Positions 25,000 through 34,153 of a DNA stretch of 41,404 nt are shown here, piece after piece. Origin of the DNA: an uncultured Eubacteriales bacterium. Its GTDB lineage: Bacteria; Bacillota; Clostridia; Lachnospirales; Lachnospiraceae. Each line of letters starts with the position of its first letter. Within the stretch, counting starts at the first letter, position 1. The position numbers were made by a program, and so were the translations under genes. The notes under the pieces are model-generated. The model made no database searches and was not told the DNA's origin. It was given only the letters and a program-made list of their open reading frames with translations. The DNA lies in NCBI GenBank assembly GCA_900315425.1, contig OMZA01000014.1, positions 1 to 41,404 on the forward strand, in the 5' to 3' direction.

Positions 25000-25995
25000 T
25001 TAAAATGCTCCATCTAATACTTTATTGTAGTCAAACAATAACTTATCCACACTCAGTTTATCTATATAATGATAGTCTACTTTTCTTTTTTCTTTTACCC
25101 AATTCCAATCTATAGATTCAGGATTCTCATAAACCTGAATCAATTCAGGGTTATAGAACTCCTCATTCAAGAATTCCTTGTTGTTTGTTAATATTTTTTT
25201 GCCGTATGCTATTGCTTCCCAGGGTCTTAATGTATATTGCTTTTTTCTGCTTTGACATATTTCTAACAAACAGTTTGCTCCTTGAATACGTTTGATGTAC
25301 TCAATATAAGGAATATATGTTGAACTAGCCAGTTCAGGGTAAGAAGCTTTTGCCTCTTGCGGCAACTTAGGAATATTAAAATCGCACTCCACTCCAGCTC
25401 TTCTTGCTGAGTCATAGACAGCAAGAATTTCTTCATAGCGATCTTTTGCCTTTCCGCAAAAGTTCAAATCCGATTCCACGCTTCCACCTTGGATCATTTC
25501 CTTCGGCAACACAGAAAAAGCGTCGCGATGAAAAGTCAGTCCATACGTTTGAACATCATCAATGTCATAGGAAAAAACTGCATCTGCAAACTCCTTGATA
25601 TTCTTCATATCATTTGTTTCCTGTAAGCACCACTTAGCCAGGTCAAACATCGTAAATGTTATCTTGCAGTTAGGAAAATGTTTCTTAAGATATTTTCTAT
25701 ATTGGCTTGAACATAAAGTGAATGTACCCCAAAACAGAAAAACTATCTCGTCCTCGGAATCCGGAATACCTGTACAAATCGGATACCATATCTTCTTGAA
25801 TGGCATACGAAAATGCTTCGTATTTAAATCAAACGCGAAACAAAGGCTACATAATTTCTTAAAAATCCTGCTCTCTGTATTCATTGGAACAGGTTCCTGA
25901 AATATAATCACCTGAACATTATCCCTATGAAACAAATCATAGTAAGGATAATAAAAGAAATCCAAGTCTGGCATATATACAACATATCGTTTCAT
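25000..25995 (-). CDS. Glycosyltransferase family protein (GT-B-like, uncharacterised)
   Basis: A 331-residue protein. It begins MKRYVVYMPDLDFFYYPYYD and contains CKITFTMFDLAKWCLQETND and, near the C-terminus, QYTLRPWEAIAYGKKILTNNKEF, which resembles the nucleotide-sugar-binding E-x-x-A-x-G-x-x segment of GT-B glycosyltransferases. The middle YEEILAVYDSARRAGVECDFNI suits such a fold. Acceptor and donor are unknown. It sits between another glycosyltransferase and the DegT aminotransferase; upstream 26 to 26.14 kb is a 149-bp gap without a clear promoter. Start has GAGGAGG. Confidence 0.65.
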   Translation of the reverse strand: MKRYVVYMPDLDFFYYPYYDLFHRDNVQVIIFQEPVPMNTESRIFKKLCSLCFAFDLNTKHFRMPFKKIWYPICTGIPDSEDEIVFLFWGTFTLCSSQYRKYLKKHFPNCKITFTMFDLAKWCLQETNDMKNIKEFADAVFSYDIDDVQTYGLTFHRDAFSVLPKEMIQGGSVESDLNFCGKAKDRYEEILAVYDSARRAGVECDFNIPKLPQEAKASYPELASSTYIPYIEYIKRIQGANCLLEICQSRKKQYTLRPWEAIAYGKKILTNNKEFLNEEFYNPELIQVYENPESIDWNWVKEKRKVDYHYIDKLSVDKLLFDYNKVLDGAF

Positions 25996-26144
25996 CTTTA
26001 CCTCCTCACAATGCGGATAATCTCATTCGAAGAGGGCTCTTGCGAAAACCTTTATTTTCAACACACATCCAAGTCCTATTACAGTAATTCTATATTGTTT
26101 TATATAGGCAATCTCCATATGGCATTCTACTAATCCAGCGTGTT

Positions 26145-27224
26145 TTAGTTTTCAGCTTTATTTAGCACAAAATCAATTGCATCTTTATTTCCCGGAACAA
26201 ATAATAATCCATTATCCGCTGCTGCGATTGCTGTTTTAATTTTTTCTACAAGAGCCTTACCATCTTCTCTGTTTTCTAACTTCAAGAATCTTCCGCCACG
26301 AAATGCACATGCCTGATCAATATTTTTTTCCTGCTCAGAAGATCTGAAGTCTCCGCATGATGACATCAATATTGCGGGTAATTTCAAATATAATATTTCA
26401 CTAATTGTATTTCGCCCTGCTCTGCTTATCACTATTTTTGCCGTGGAATACATTACATGTGGCAAAGTATATTCAGAGACTATTCTAACATTGTCAGAAT
26501 TCATATATTCAGAAAGCTTTGCCTCAACCCTGGAATCATTACAATATATTACAAATTGCTCACTATGTAGGTATTTTGCAACGTCTATTACCTGTTTTCC
26601 CATAGTGATAGTAGAATCCCAGAAGTTATCAGAGGAATTACTGCTTCCACCGCCCAAAATCGATACTATTTCTTTTCCTTCTGATAATTTAGCATCGATG
26701 ATATCACGTCTTAAAATCGTGTTTGTCCTCAGTATTTCACATTTATGATCCTCATCCGGCAAAACAATGCTGTCTCTATCCACTCCATGTACAATTGCAG
26801 ATCCTGCTGCAAGATAATGAGAATGATAAAACTTAATGGTCGACACTGGAAGTGCCGGGTTATACAAATCAGCTGGATTAAGAAGTGATATAATCTTCCT
26901 TCTCGGATATACCATAGCAAGCGTGCTTATAAAAAGTGGTTCGCCATCTACAATAACCATGTCAGGTTTATCACGACATATTTTACTGATAATCTCACCG
27001 GCAACCTCACAAATCGGATTAATACCAATAGCCATGACTTGATTTTTGGTTGGCTGTTTTTCCAGCAAAAAATCTATACTATGTTCCTTCAGTGCCTGAA
27101 CTCCCTGAAGATACGAGTATGCTTTTATTTCATGCCCCATATCTTTAAGCATAGATAAAATGCTAATTCCGGACACAACCCTTCCCAAACCGGGAAAACC
27201 TCTAAAGAATCCATATATTCTCAT
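26145..27224 (-). CDS. MurG-like glycosyltransferase
   Basis: A 359-residue GT-B protein of the glycosyltransferase-28/MurG-like kind. The N-terminus MRIYGFFRGFPGLGRVVSGIS has the GxG..R donor/acceptor loop. The C-terminal half has VSILGGGSSNSSDNFW, and VISRAGRNTISEILYLKLPAILM, which matches the UDP-sugar-binding G-x-x-T-x-x-E motif. It probably transfers a hexosamine or similar sugar during polymer assembly. The start codon follows the stop of the deacetylase fusion by 3 bp, so the two are coupled. Confidence 0.82.
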   Translation of the reverse strand: MRIYGFFRGFPGLGRVVSGISILSMLKDMGHEIKAYSYLQGVQALKEHSIDFLLEKQPTKNQVMAIGINPICEVAGEIISKICRDKPDMVIVDGEPLFISTLAMVYPRRKIISLLNPADLYNPALPVSTIKFYHSHYLAAGSAIVHGVDRDSIVLPDEDHKCEILRTNTILRRDIIDAKLSEGKEIVSILGGGSSNSSDNFWDSTITMGKQVIDVAKYLHSEQFVIYCNDSRVEAKLSEYMNSDNVRIVSEYTLPHVMYSTAKIVISRAGRNTISEILYLKLPAILMSSCGDFRSSEQEKNIDQACAFRGGRFLKLENREDGKALVEKIKTAIAAADNGLLFVPGNKDAIDFVLNKAEN

Positions 27225-27227
27225 GTG

Positions 27228-28982
27228 TTAAAGCTCCAATCGTTTTATTAGCTGTTCCGGCGTCAGCCTAGTGATCTGATACGGGTCACTTATATAGTTA
27301 TTCCCGCCAATATCTACGGAAAAAGCGTTCTTATAATACAGTTTAACCTTTTCTTTAATGAACGAATTATATTGTCCATATGGATAGCAGAATGATTCTA
27401 TCGGGCCGTATAAACCAAGCTGATCCTTTGATCTGACAAGATTATCTTCTAATTCATGTTCAGGCAAGCGCAACATATTGATATGAGACAATCCATGAGA
27501 ACCTATCTCCCAGCCCGCGTGCCATAGATCCTCTATCATTTCATGATTCATATGAATTCGAACAGTATCGTCTTTATGATTCCATGAGTTATCCTTCCCT
27601 ACCAAATCCGGACAGACATACACCGTTGCTGAGAACCCATACCTTTGCATTATCGGAAATGCATTTCTATAGACATCTTCATATCCGTCATCGAAAGTAC
27701 AAATTATCATTCGATCCGACTGCGGATGTTGAAAGAAATCTCTTGCCGAACAAAGCCTAAATCCTCGTTCAGAAACTTTTCTAAGAAGCTTTTCAAACCC
27801 TTCCGGGGAGTAATCAACCCCCGTATATTCCGATTTTATGTCATGAAACATTACAGCAATACATGAATCAGCTCCCACATCAATACTGGCAGATTGTGCT
27901 TTTCCAAAAACTTCTCTCCATCTTTCAACAATATTATGTCTGTCCAACACATCCGCCAACCTCAATCGAATTGATTCTGCTTCATTCCTAAACAAAATCT
28001 CACGGCTATATTGGTAAATATCTTCCGCCATTCTCTCTGGAGCAAGTGACCTTATCACATGATCTGGATATTCATCTCCTATCTGCTCAGCTATATATCC
28101 TGTATCAGATATCAAAATGTCCTTCCCACTACTCAATGCTTCCGCAACAGAGTTTCCAAAACCTTCAAATGGCGATGCCTGGATATAAACATCCACCTCA
28201 TCCATTTTCTGATGAAAAGCCCTACGATCAAAATAACCACACAAGAACACATTCTGTCCAAGAGATAGGCTTGTTATCATATGTTGATACTGTTCCTTTA
28301 TATCATCATCAATCTTTCCATACAGATACAATAAATCATTTCGACCTTTTTCGTGTATCAGTTTTGAAAATGCTTTAATAAGATTCGAAATACCCTTCTT
28401 TTCTCCAAGAAATGCGGCACCGGAAGCATAAGTAACCCTATCCGCATTATAATTGTGCTTCATTACTGATGAACTTCTCTTCATATCGCAGTAATTTGGT
28501 ATTACATAATACCTGCACATCGGGTTTTTACTCAGTCTTCTCGCATTTTGATTCAGTTCTTCAGACAAACCTATTACAGCGGTTGCATATCCAAGAGCCT
28601 CCATGTTAAAGAAAGCAAGGTCAGCTTGTCCATATGACAGATTAACTTCACTACCACACAAAACTACATAGAGCGGAATTCCTCTTTCCTTACAAAACAA
28701 CATAGAATAGTAAGCCGTTATTCCGGCACCACAAGAAACACAAATATCAGCTTTATCTTTATAATCATTAATTAGACTTTTAATTTTGTAGGCCGCACGT
28801 ATCTTAGAGCCAAGTTTCGGATCATATCCCCCATCAATGACGTTGTAGGCATTAGGATTCAGAAGCAACTCAACAAAAACCTCATGCCCTAATTCCTCAA
28901 AAATATCCTTCAGCTGACTACAGTGAAGTGCTAATCCACCTGCGTCAGAACCTGTTTCAGATGAACACAACAATATTTTCAT
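27228..28982 (-). CDS. Glycosyltransferase (GT4-like) fused to a NodB polysaccharide deacetylase
   Basis: A 584-residue fusion. Residues 1-370 are a GT-B glycosyltransferase: MKILLCSSETGSDAGGLALH start, YASGAAFLGEKKGISNLIKA, and IQASPFEGFGNSVAEALSSG with the E-x7-E type C-terminal motif. Residues about 375-584 are a NodB-homology deacetylase: IAVMFHDIKSEYTG, MIICTFDDGYEDVY (catalytic Asp and metal-binding Asp), and GSHGLSHINMLRL (metal His residues H-x3-H). It would add a sugar, probably an N-acetylated one, and deacetylate the product or a neighbour. The catalytic residues look intact. No membrane segment or signal peptide, so the deacetylase must act in the cytoplasm, unlike most NodB cell-wall enzymes. 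Confidence 0.85.
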   Translation of the reverse strand: MKILLCSSETGSDAGGLALHCSQLKDIFEELGHEVFVELLLNPNAYNVIDGGYDPKLGSKIRAAYKIKSLINDYKDKADICVSCGAGITAYYSMLFCKERGIPLYVVLCGSEVNLSYGQADLAFFNMEALGYATAVIGLSEELNQNARRLSKNPMCRYYVIPNYCDMKRSSSVMKHNYNADRVTYASGAAFLGEKKGISNLIKAFSKLIHEKGRNDLLYLYGKIDDDIKEQYQHMITSLSLGQNVFLCGYFDRRAFHQKMDEVDVYIQASPFEGFGNSVAEALSSGKDILISDTGYIAEQIGDEYPDHVIRSLAPERMAEDIYQYSREILFRNEAESIRLRLADVLDRHNIVERWREVFGKAQSASIDVGADSCIAVMFHDIKSEYTGVDYSPEGFEKLLRKVSERGFRLCSARDFFQHPQSDRMIICTFDDGYEDVYRNAFPIMQRYGFSATVYVCPDLVGKDNSWNHKDDTVRIHMNHEMIEDLWHAGWEIGSHGLSHINMLRLPEHELEDNLVRSKDQLGLYGPIESFCYPYGQYNSFIKEKVKLYYKNAFSVDIGGNNYISDPYQITRLTPEQLIKRLEL

Positions 28983-28994
28983 TCAAAACACCTC

Positions 28995-29867
28995 TTATAG
29001 ACATTTATTGAAAGACTTCCACATTTCGGAAATCGTTTCTCTTACTTCATCATCAGATAAATCCTTTAAGGAAACACTCTCATTATCAAAGATGCATTTC
29101 TGTAAAGACAAATCTGGCAAAAGTCGTAATTCTCCATATTCACGGCAACGGTCAATGTTATGGTCATAACATGGTGATTCCAGAAGTTTTACCTTACCTC
29201 CATTCGGAAATGTCCATGTTATAATTCCTTCGTCACTGAATACCGTCTTTGTCTCCGCCGTTCCATCCATGGTTTTCTCTAACTTTTCCATAATTTCCTT
29301 GGAGAAGTTATTAAAACCATCCTCTATATACGGAAGCAGCTTTACTCTCTTGCCCTTTTTAATAACCTCATCCACGACTTCTGTCATGTTGTTGATCGTG
29401 TCAGGGTATAAAACGAAATTGAATGAATGTTTAATCCCATATCTGTCCATGCGTTCTACTGCATTCTTAAACATAGAATTATTCATTCCTGTAACTCTCT
29501 TATATTCAGTATCCTTAACCGAAGGATAGTGAATCGTAACTAATGTTCTTGTTTCACTAATACGTTTGGCAACATCCTCCGTAATCATGCTTCCATTGGT
29601 AGCAAGACCTATTTCATAATCTGAATTTGTATCCAACCACTCTATCATTTTGATTGTCTCCGGATTCACAAGTGGTTCTCCTCCCGAAAATCTGACCTCT
29701 TGAAAACCCATTCCCTCCACAACATGAGCTATCCTAATAAAATTATCAAATGAAAGTCGCGTATTAAACGCATCCTTCTCCTGCCCTTCATTATGGCAGT
29801 ATAGACATCGATAATTACATTGATTTGTTGTAAGTATTCTTAATATTTTCCAAAAGCTTTTTTTCAT
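28995..29867 (-). CDS. Radical SAM protein (MoaA-like)
   Basis: A 290-residue radical SAM enzyme with the triad in NQCNYRCLYCHNEGQ (C-x3-C-x2-C at about 17-24), GGEP as FSGGEPLVNP, and a MoaA-like fold throughout. The C-terminal part has only scattered cysteines (SPCYDHNIDRCREYGELRL, LQKCIF), which may bind an auxiliary cluster. It overlaps the stop of the FemAB-like gene by one base, so the two are co-translated. Radical SAM enzymes in glycan clusters can epimerise or otherwise rework sugars, but the substrate is not predictable. Confidence 0.82.
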   Translation of the reverse strand: MKKSFWKILRILTTNQCNYRCLYCHNEGQEKDAFNTRLSFDNFIRIAHVVEGMGFQEVRFSGGEPLVNPETIKMIEWLDTNSDYEIGLATNGSMITEDVAKRISETRTLVTIHYPSVKDTEYKRVTGMNNSMFKNAVERMDRYGIKHSFNFVLYPDTINNMTEVVDEVIKKGKRVKLLPYIEDGFNNFSKEIMEKLEKTMDGTAETKTVFSDEGIITWTFPNGGKVKLLESPCYDHNIDRCREYGELRLLPDLSLQKCIFDNESVSLKDLSDDEVRETISEMWKSFNKCL

Positions 29868-31249
29868 TATTCAGCCCTTTCATGTATGGTATTATGTTCA
29901 AAGTATTCAAGAAGATCAGTAAATGAACTAACTGACATATCCGGCTTCTGCCTGATCAAATATTGGTTTTCAAAATCATCTATGTAAAGACACGTCATAG
30001 CATTACCATCCGAAATCTTTATAATTTTTTCTAGGTCATCTCCTATTATTAAACAATTCCCGTTTAAAGAATCAAAATCATCCTCGCAAAGGTAGACGCT
30101 GATATTGCTTCTTTTAAGTACAGTTAGCAAGTCTTTGAGCTCATCCTTTTCCCGTAAATCTAAACCTAAAAAATTCTGCCAAGCAAATACTACACAATTT
30201 ATGCCCTTCAGTCTGGCCTGCACCTTTTTCAATGGTGGATTGTATACATACCCCTCAATGTCAAGATTTCTCTTTAGATCAATCGCCAAATAGTTCCTAA
30301 ATCCCGTAGCAAATCTCTTTTTGTAGTCCTCCTCCCCCCGCAGAAAATCAAACTCCTTGATTCCCGAAGCACAGCAGTATCTTACAACCCTATCACAAAG
30401 CAATATTCCTACAGATTCAGACATGCAATTCATGTCAAACGCTGTATTCCAATCATAATAAATTCCTTTATCTACAAACCCGATCCTGTAGGCTTTAATT
30501 GAATCATTGGTCTTCAATACAAATAATCTTAATTTCTTTTCTCGAGACATCCTTTCGCATATCTTGTGATAGAACTCACATCGCCTCCTATCAAAAAACA
30601 CAGACAACTGAGCACTTTTCATCCATCTATCCTTATGTAGCCTAATGGTCTCATTAATGATTTCTTTCGAATACTCATCAATTGCAACAAACTCATACTT
30701 GTCAGAGTATTTACTTATTTGATTTATTTTGTGCCTAAAATTCCTGCTTTGAGATTCGTAATATTCCACATAGGTTCTGTCAGTATCGACATAGTATGTT
30801 TTACCCTGATTGATAATCTCGATGTCATTGAAAGCATTGATTCCTGCTTTTAATAGCTTCTCTGTTGTGAGGGCATCAATCCTCAACTTACTTAAAACAA
30901 ATCTGTCATATGTTTCTTCTTCCTTGATTTCATTGAACAGTTCGACAATTCCTGCATTATTATTGGGATCACAGACAATCCCGAAATAATCCGAGCCCGA
31001 ATCGCCTAATTGTGTTAGTGTCTGGATCCCATCCCGCTTCAAAAGCATCAGGGGAAGAATTGCTATGACATCACCATCTTCATTCTCAGCAATATACAAA
31101 CGAAGTTTAATATCTTCAGCTTCGTAGCTCTGCCACCACAAATACAGCCAGTCAAAAAGCATAAAAAGGCAGCACCATTTATCCATCTGTTTCCAGATTG
31201 CTTTACATTCATAGAACTCCTCAGTTTTTGTAATCACTCTAATATTCAT
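29867..31249 (-). CDS. FemAB/BioF2-like acyltransferase with C-terminal extension
   Basis: A 460-residue protein. Residues about 1-340 follow the Acetyltransf_6/FemAB-like pattern: YECKAIWKQMDKW near the N-terminus, YESQSRNFRHKINQ, then FVDKGIYYDWNTAFDMNCMSESVGILLCDRVVRYC and EFDFLRGEEDYKKRF, which are typical of GNAT-fold proteins that modify surface polymers. The last 100 residues (LDLREKDELKDLL onward) look like a HAD-type or unknown extension with ILGDDL-like text (IIGDDLEKI). Likely transfers an acyl or aminoacyl group to a sugar. Adjacent genes on both sides touch it without gap. Confidence 0.7.
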   Translation of the reverse strand: MNIRVITKTEEFYECKAIWKQMDKWCCLFMLFDWLYLWWQSYEAEDIKLRLYIAENEDGDVIAILPLMLLKRDGIQTLTQLGDSGSDYFGIVCDPNNNAGIVELFNEIKEEETYDRFVLSKLRIDALTTEKLLKAGINAFNDIEIINQGKTYYVDTDRTYVEYYESQSRNFRHKINQISKYSDKYEFVAIDEYSKEIINETIRLHKDRWMKSAQLSVFFDRRRCEFYHKICERMSREKKLRLFVLKTNDSIKAYRIGFVDKGIYYDWNTAFDMNCMSESVGILLCDRVVRYCCASGIKEFDFLRGEEDYKKRFATGFRNYLAIDLKRNLDIEGYVYNPPLKKVQARLKGINCVVFAWQNFLGLDLREKDELKDLLTVLKRSNISVYLCEDDFDSLNGNCLIIGDDLEKIIKISDGNAMTCLYIDDFENQYLIRQKPDMSVSSFTDLLEYFEHNTIHERAE

Positions 31250-32515
31250 CTATATGCCTTTATAAATTTCCTCATACTTACTATTAGTAAAAAATTCAGC
31301 TTCCTTTGAAACTTCCAGATTCCATGCCTGCTTATTCTGCTTCTTGGCATTTATTATCTGATGATCCCTGATGTTCATTATTTCAAAATTATTCAATATC
31401 GAAATTCTGGACAACTGTTCAATCTTTTCAGAGTAATCTGAAATATCTTCATACTCTATCGTAAATTTCTTTCTAAGTGCAGAAAGAAAATAATACTGCT
31501 CTGAATTGTATCTCGGGCTAAAATTTCTTCCCATAATGTCATCTGGTGGAATGTACAGAGAATTTTTGTATTTCCATCTTGTCATTTGTTCATCAGATTC
31601 TATTTCCGTCCCGTCAAAATAGGTCACAACATCTTCTGTCAGCCCAAAACAAAACCAATCAGATATGTGAAATACATAAGGCCTGAAAGAATCCTTAAAA
31701 TATAGCTTCATTATGTTGCATTGTTCACCGACCACCAGCTTATTCTTGAAAAGATTGAGTTTCCCTGTCTTTTTAGGGTATTTTCCATAATTCCTTACAA
31801 CTCCATTCCCGCATAGGATACAATCTGATCTCATCTTTAATGTATACTTCGTTGAGACTCTCTTTATTCCTCCCTGTGTTGATACCAATAATCTGTTTCT
31901 ATTATCATAATGTCTGATATCATCGGTCTTTTGAAAATACGGTGCCCCGGGATCACTGTTAAAGACCACTTCATCATAATCGAGACCATCGACAGATGCC
32001 CCCTTCCAAGTCGAAAGAATAATCGTAGCTCCAGGCAGAAATCTACGGATGCTTTCTATCGACATTGGTGTAAATTCCTTGTCTATTGCGCCTTGTATAA
32101 CCACACTAATATCACTGTATTCTATATCATTGAACCTTTCTTTATTCCCTGGCATTTTAAGAGAATATGGAGAAATAAAATCATCCAGCGTAAGTTCCTC
32201 ATCCTGTAGTTCATCATCTTCACAGGACTTTGGATCCTTTATGGATATACAGACTGCATTTTCTAATACAAAAAAGTTTCTCTTCTCATAAGGTTCATAT
32301 GAAATTATGGTTCCGGCGCCATATTCGTCACCGTTTATACAAATAAGGCCATTTAACAAAAGATAGTTCTCTTCTGTTTTTCTTCGAAATGAATACAGCT
32401 CATTTTTCCTATTACAATTAAAGCGTTTGATTTCAAGCCAATTTGTATCCAAAGACAAATCAGAAAAGACGTTTTTACCTTCTTTATTATACTTTTCAAT
32501 ATGCTGTATCTTCAT
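31250..32515 (-). CDS. WavE-like polysaccharide biosynthesis protein
   Basis: A 421-residue protein whose central part matches the WavE family of lipopolysaccharide/capsule proteins: DISVVIQGAIDKEFTPMSIE, then ATIILSTWKGASVDGLDYDEV, then LLVSTQGGIKRVSTKYTLKMRSD. WavE proteins are thought to be glycosyltransferase-like (GT-A fold); the exact reaction is not established. The N-terminal 120 residues are a separate, beta-rich part (NYLLLNGLICINGDEYGAG) resembling a small cupin-like domain. Ends one base before the FemAB-like gene starts. Confidence 0.75.
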   Translation of the reverse strand: MKIQHIEKYNKEGKNVFSDLSLDTNWLEIKRFNCNRKNELYSFRRKTEENYLLLNGLICINGDEYGAGTIISYEPYEKRNFFVLENAVCISIKDPKSCEDDELQDEELTLDDFISPYSLKMPGNKERFNDIEYSDISVVIQGAIDKEFTPMSIESIRRFLPGATIILSTWKGASVDGLDYDEVVFNSDPGAPYFQKTDDIRHYDNRNRLLVSTQGGIKRVSTKYTLKMRSDCILCGNGVVRNYGKYPKKTGKLNLFKNKLVVGEQCNIMKLYFKDSFRPYVFHISDWFCFGLTEDVVTYFDGTEIESDEQMTRWKYKNSLYIPPDDIMGRNFSPRYNSEQYYFLSALRKKFTIEYEDISDYSEKIEQLSRISILNNFEIMNIRDHQIINAKKQNKQAWNLEVSKEAEFFTNSKYEEIYKGI

Positions 32516-32536
32516 ATCATCTTTTATCCTTTACGC

Positions 32537-33091
32537 TTAAAATCTGTCAACAATCATTACTCCTGCTCCCGCTGCTCTTGCAGCGGTGATACCGATTTCA
32601 GAATCTTCATAGATAATTGTCTTATCTGCATCTACTCCGAAATGCTTCATCACCATCAGAAAGCCTTCAGGATCCGGCTTTTTTCTTTCGGTATTCTCCT
32701 GCGTTGCTATATAATCAAAATATGCTTCATGTCCAAAATGATGAATAATGTCCATAGTGTTCCTTCTGGATGCTGTTGTCACAACAGCAATATAATATTC
32801 ATCCTTTATCAACTGAATTATCCGAAATAAATGCCTGTTTACTCTTGCCTTGTCTAAATTCCTTAGGTAAGCCTCGATCTTTAACTCATGAACCTTCTCT
32901 ATATCATCAGCGCCATTCATGATCTCCGGTAGGAACTCTTTGTAATGTCTGCCAAAGCAATTCTTCAAAAAATATTCTTCTTCAATCTCAATTCCAAATG
33001 TTTTTAATGCTTCTTTATATGCATAATAATTAACATTTCTCGTATCATAGAGAGTTCCGTCAAGATCAAAAATTGCCAAGTATTTCTTCAT
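32537..33091 (-). CDS. HAD-superfamily phosphatase
   Basis: A 184-residue HAD hydrolase of the beta-phosphoglucomutase/phosphoglycolate-phosphatase subtype. Motif I is FDLDGTLYD with both Asp; motif II VVTTASRRN; motif III and IV KKPDPEGF and IIYEDSEIGITAARAAG. I chose ATG 33091, which has AAGGAA upstream and starts MKKYLAIFDLDGT; the frame is open further but would overlap the kinase gene. In context it probably removes phosphate from a sugar or polyol phosphate in the activation pathway formed with the kinase and nucleotidyltransferase. Confidence 0.9.
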   Translation of the reverse strand: MKKYLAIFDLDGTLYDTRNVNYYAYKEALKTFGIEIEEEYFLKNCFGRHYKEFLPEIMNGADDIEKVHELKIEAYLRNLDKARVNRHLFRIIQLIKDEYYIAVVTTASRRNTMDIIHHFGHEAYFDYIATQENTERKKPDPEGFLMVMKHFGVDADKTIIYEDSEIGITAARAAGAGVMIVDRF

Positions 33092-33098
33092 TTGGTTC

Positions 33099-34118
33099 TT
33101 ATTCCTTCCCATCATCAAACATCTGCTTGATCTCATCCATTACCACAAGCATTTTTGCAAAAAAAGCTAGTGCTCTGTACGAATCATTGGTCAGCTTATA
33201 TGGCATCAGCCTAAGCCAGTGAACTATCTCATGATAATAAATGCTTCTTACCGTGTCCCTGTCAAAGATTTCATATAAATACCCATTAAAACGTTGACAC
33301 AATTTCTTAAACACCGTTGATTGGGTATACTGAAACCTAACTTCATCATTATCAACGATGACGTTAGATGCTTTTTTAATAAATTCGTATTCTCCATGAA
33401 GAGATTGCAGTAGTTTGGCAAAATCAAGATTAGGAGAGTTATGTATGTTGCCGGTATTAGGATCAATGAGATAAACATCCTCCATGCCCCGTTCATCTCT
33501 CGTGCATATGATATTTTCCACCGTTAAGTCACCATGAATGATTGAATAAACGTCTTGTCCAAAGATTCTTTGCAAGTTATCCTCTGATAAAAACCGTTCA
33601 TAATAAGGTAGATTATTGTATACTTTCCCATTTATAATCAATTTGTCATATGTCATCAATGTTTTAAACAAAGGCGATAATCTAATAATTTTAATGTTTT
33701 TGCTTACCTTTTCAACATAATATCTATGAACTGTTTCGGTATCAGCTTTTGCCAATCCTGTTCCATATAATGACGAATTCAGATCATTTATAACTTTTTT
33801 TAAAATTTCCCACGTCTGATCAACGGAGGCCGAATGCGCATACTCCACCAATCCTACGGAATGGTTGACATACTCCATATCATAGAAGCAGTACCCATCT
33901 GTTCTCTCTTTTTCAATTATTCTTGGCAACGCGACACTACCTTCATTTTCCTCTATCCACAGGATCTGTTGCCATAACTTTTCTGCATCTCTACCTTTGG
34001 CATACTTTCTGTAAAAAGTCCTTAAACCATCCGTGCAAAGAATCGTCGTCGCATTGGAACCACCAGGATAATTTCTTATGACAGAAATCCCTTTATTGTA
34101 ATCAATTGTAGCTTCCAT
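33099..34118 (-). CDS. APH/choline-kinase-fold phosphotransferase
   Basis: A 339-residue small-molecule kinase of the aminoglycoside phosphotransferase/choline kinase fold. The catalytic loop is IIHGDLTVENII (H-G-D-x5-N) and the metal-binding motif is VYLIDPNTGN (IDP where most have IDW/IDF). The N-terminal nucleotide loop NYPGGSNATTILC replaces the usual Gly-rich segment. It lies between the nucleotidyltransferase and the HAD gene. A kinase plus nucleotidyltransferase is the LicA/LicC arrangement for activating choline-like or polyol groups, so a similar role here is likely but unproven. Confidence 0.82.
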   Translation of the reverse strand: MEATIDYNKGISVIRNYPGGSNATTILCTDGLRTFYRKYAKGRDAEKLWQQILWIEENEGSVALPRIIEKERTDGYCFYDMEYVNHSVGLVEYAHSASVDQTWEILKKVINDLNSSLYGTGLAKADTETVHRYYVEKVSKNIKIIRLSPLFKTLMTYDKLIINGKVYNNLPYYERFLSEDNLQRIFGQDVYSIIHGDLTVENIICTRDERGMEDVYLIDPNTGNIHNSPNLDFAKLLQSLHGEYEFIKKASNVIVDNDEVRFQYTQSTVFKKLCQRFNGYLYEIFDRDTVRSIYYHEIVHWLRLMPYKLTNDSYRALAFFAKMLVVMDEIKQMFDDGKE

Positions 34119-34153
34119 CGTATTCTCCTAAGTAAATTCTTAATCTGCCTCTA

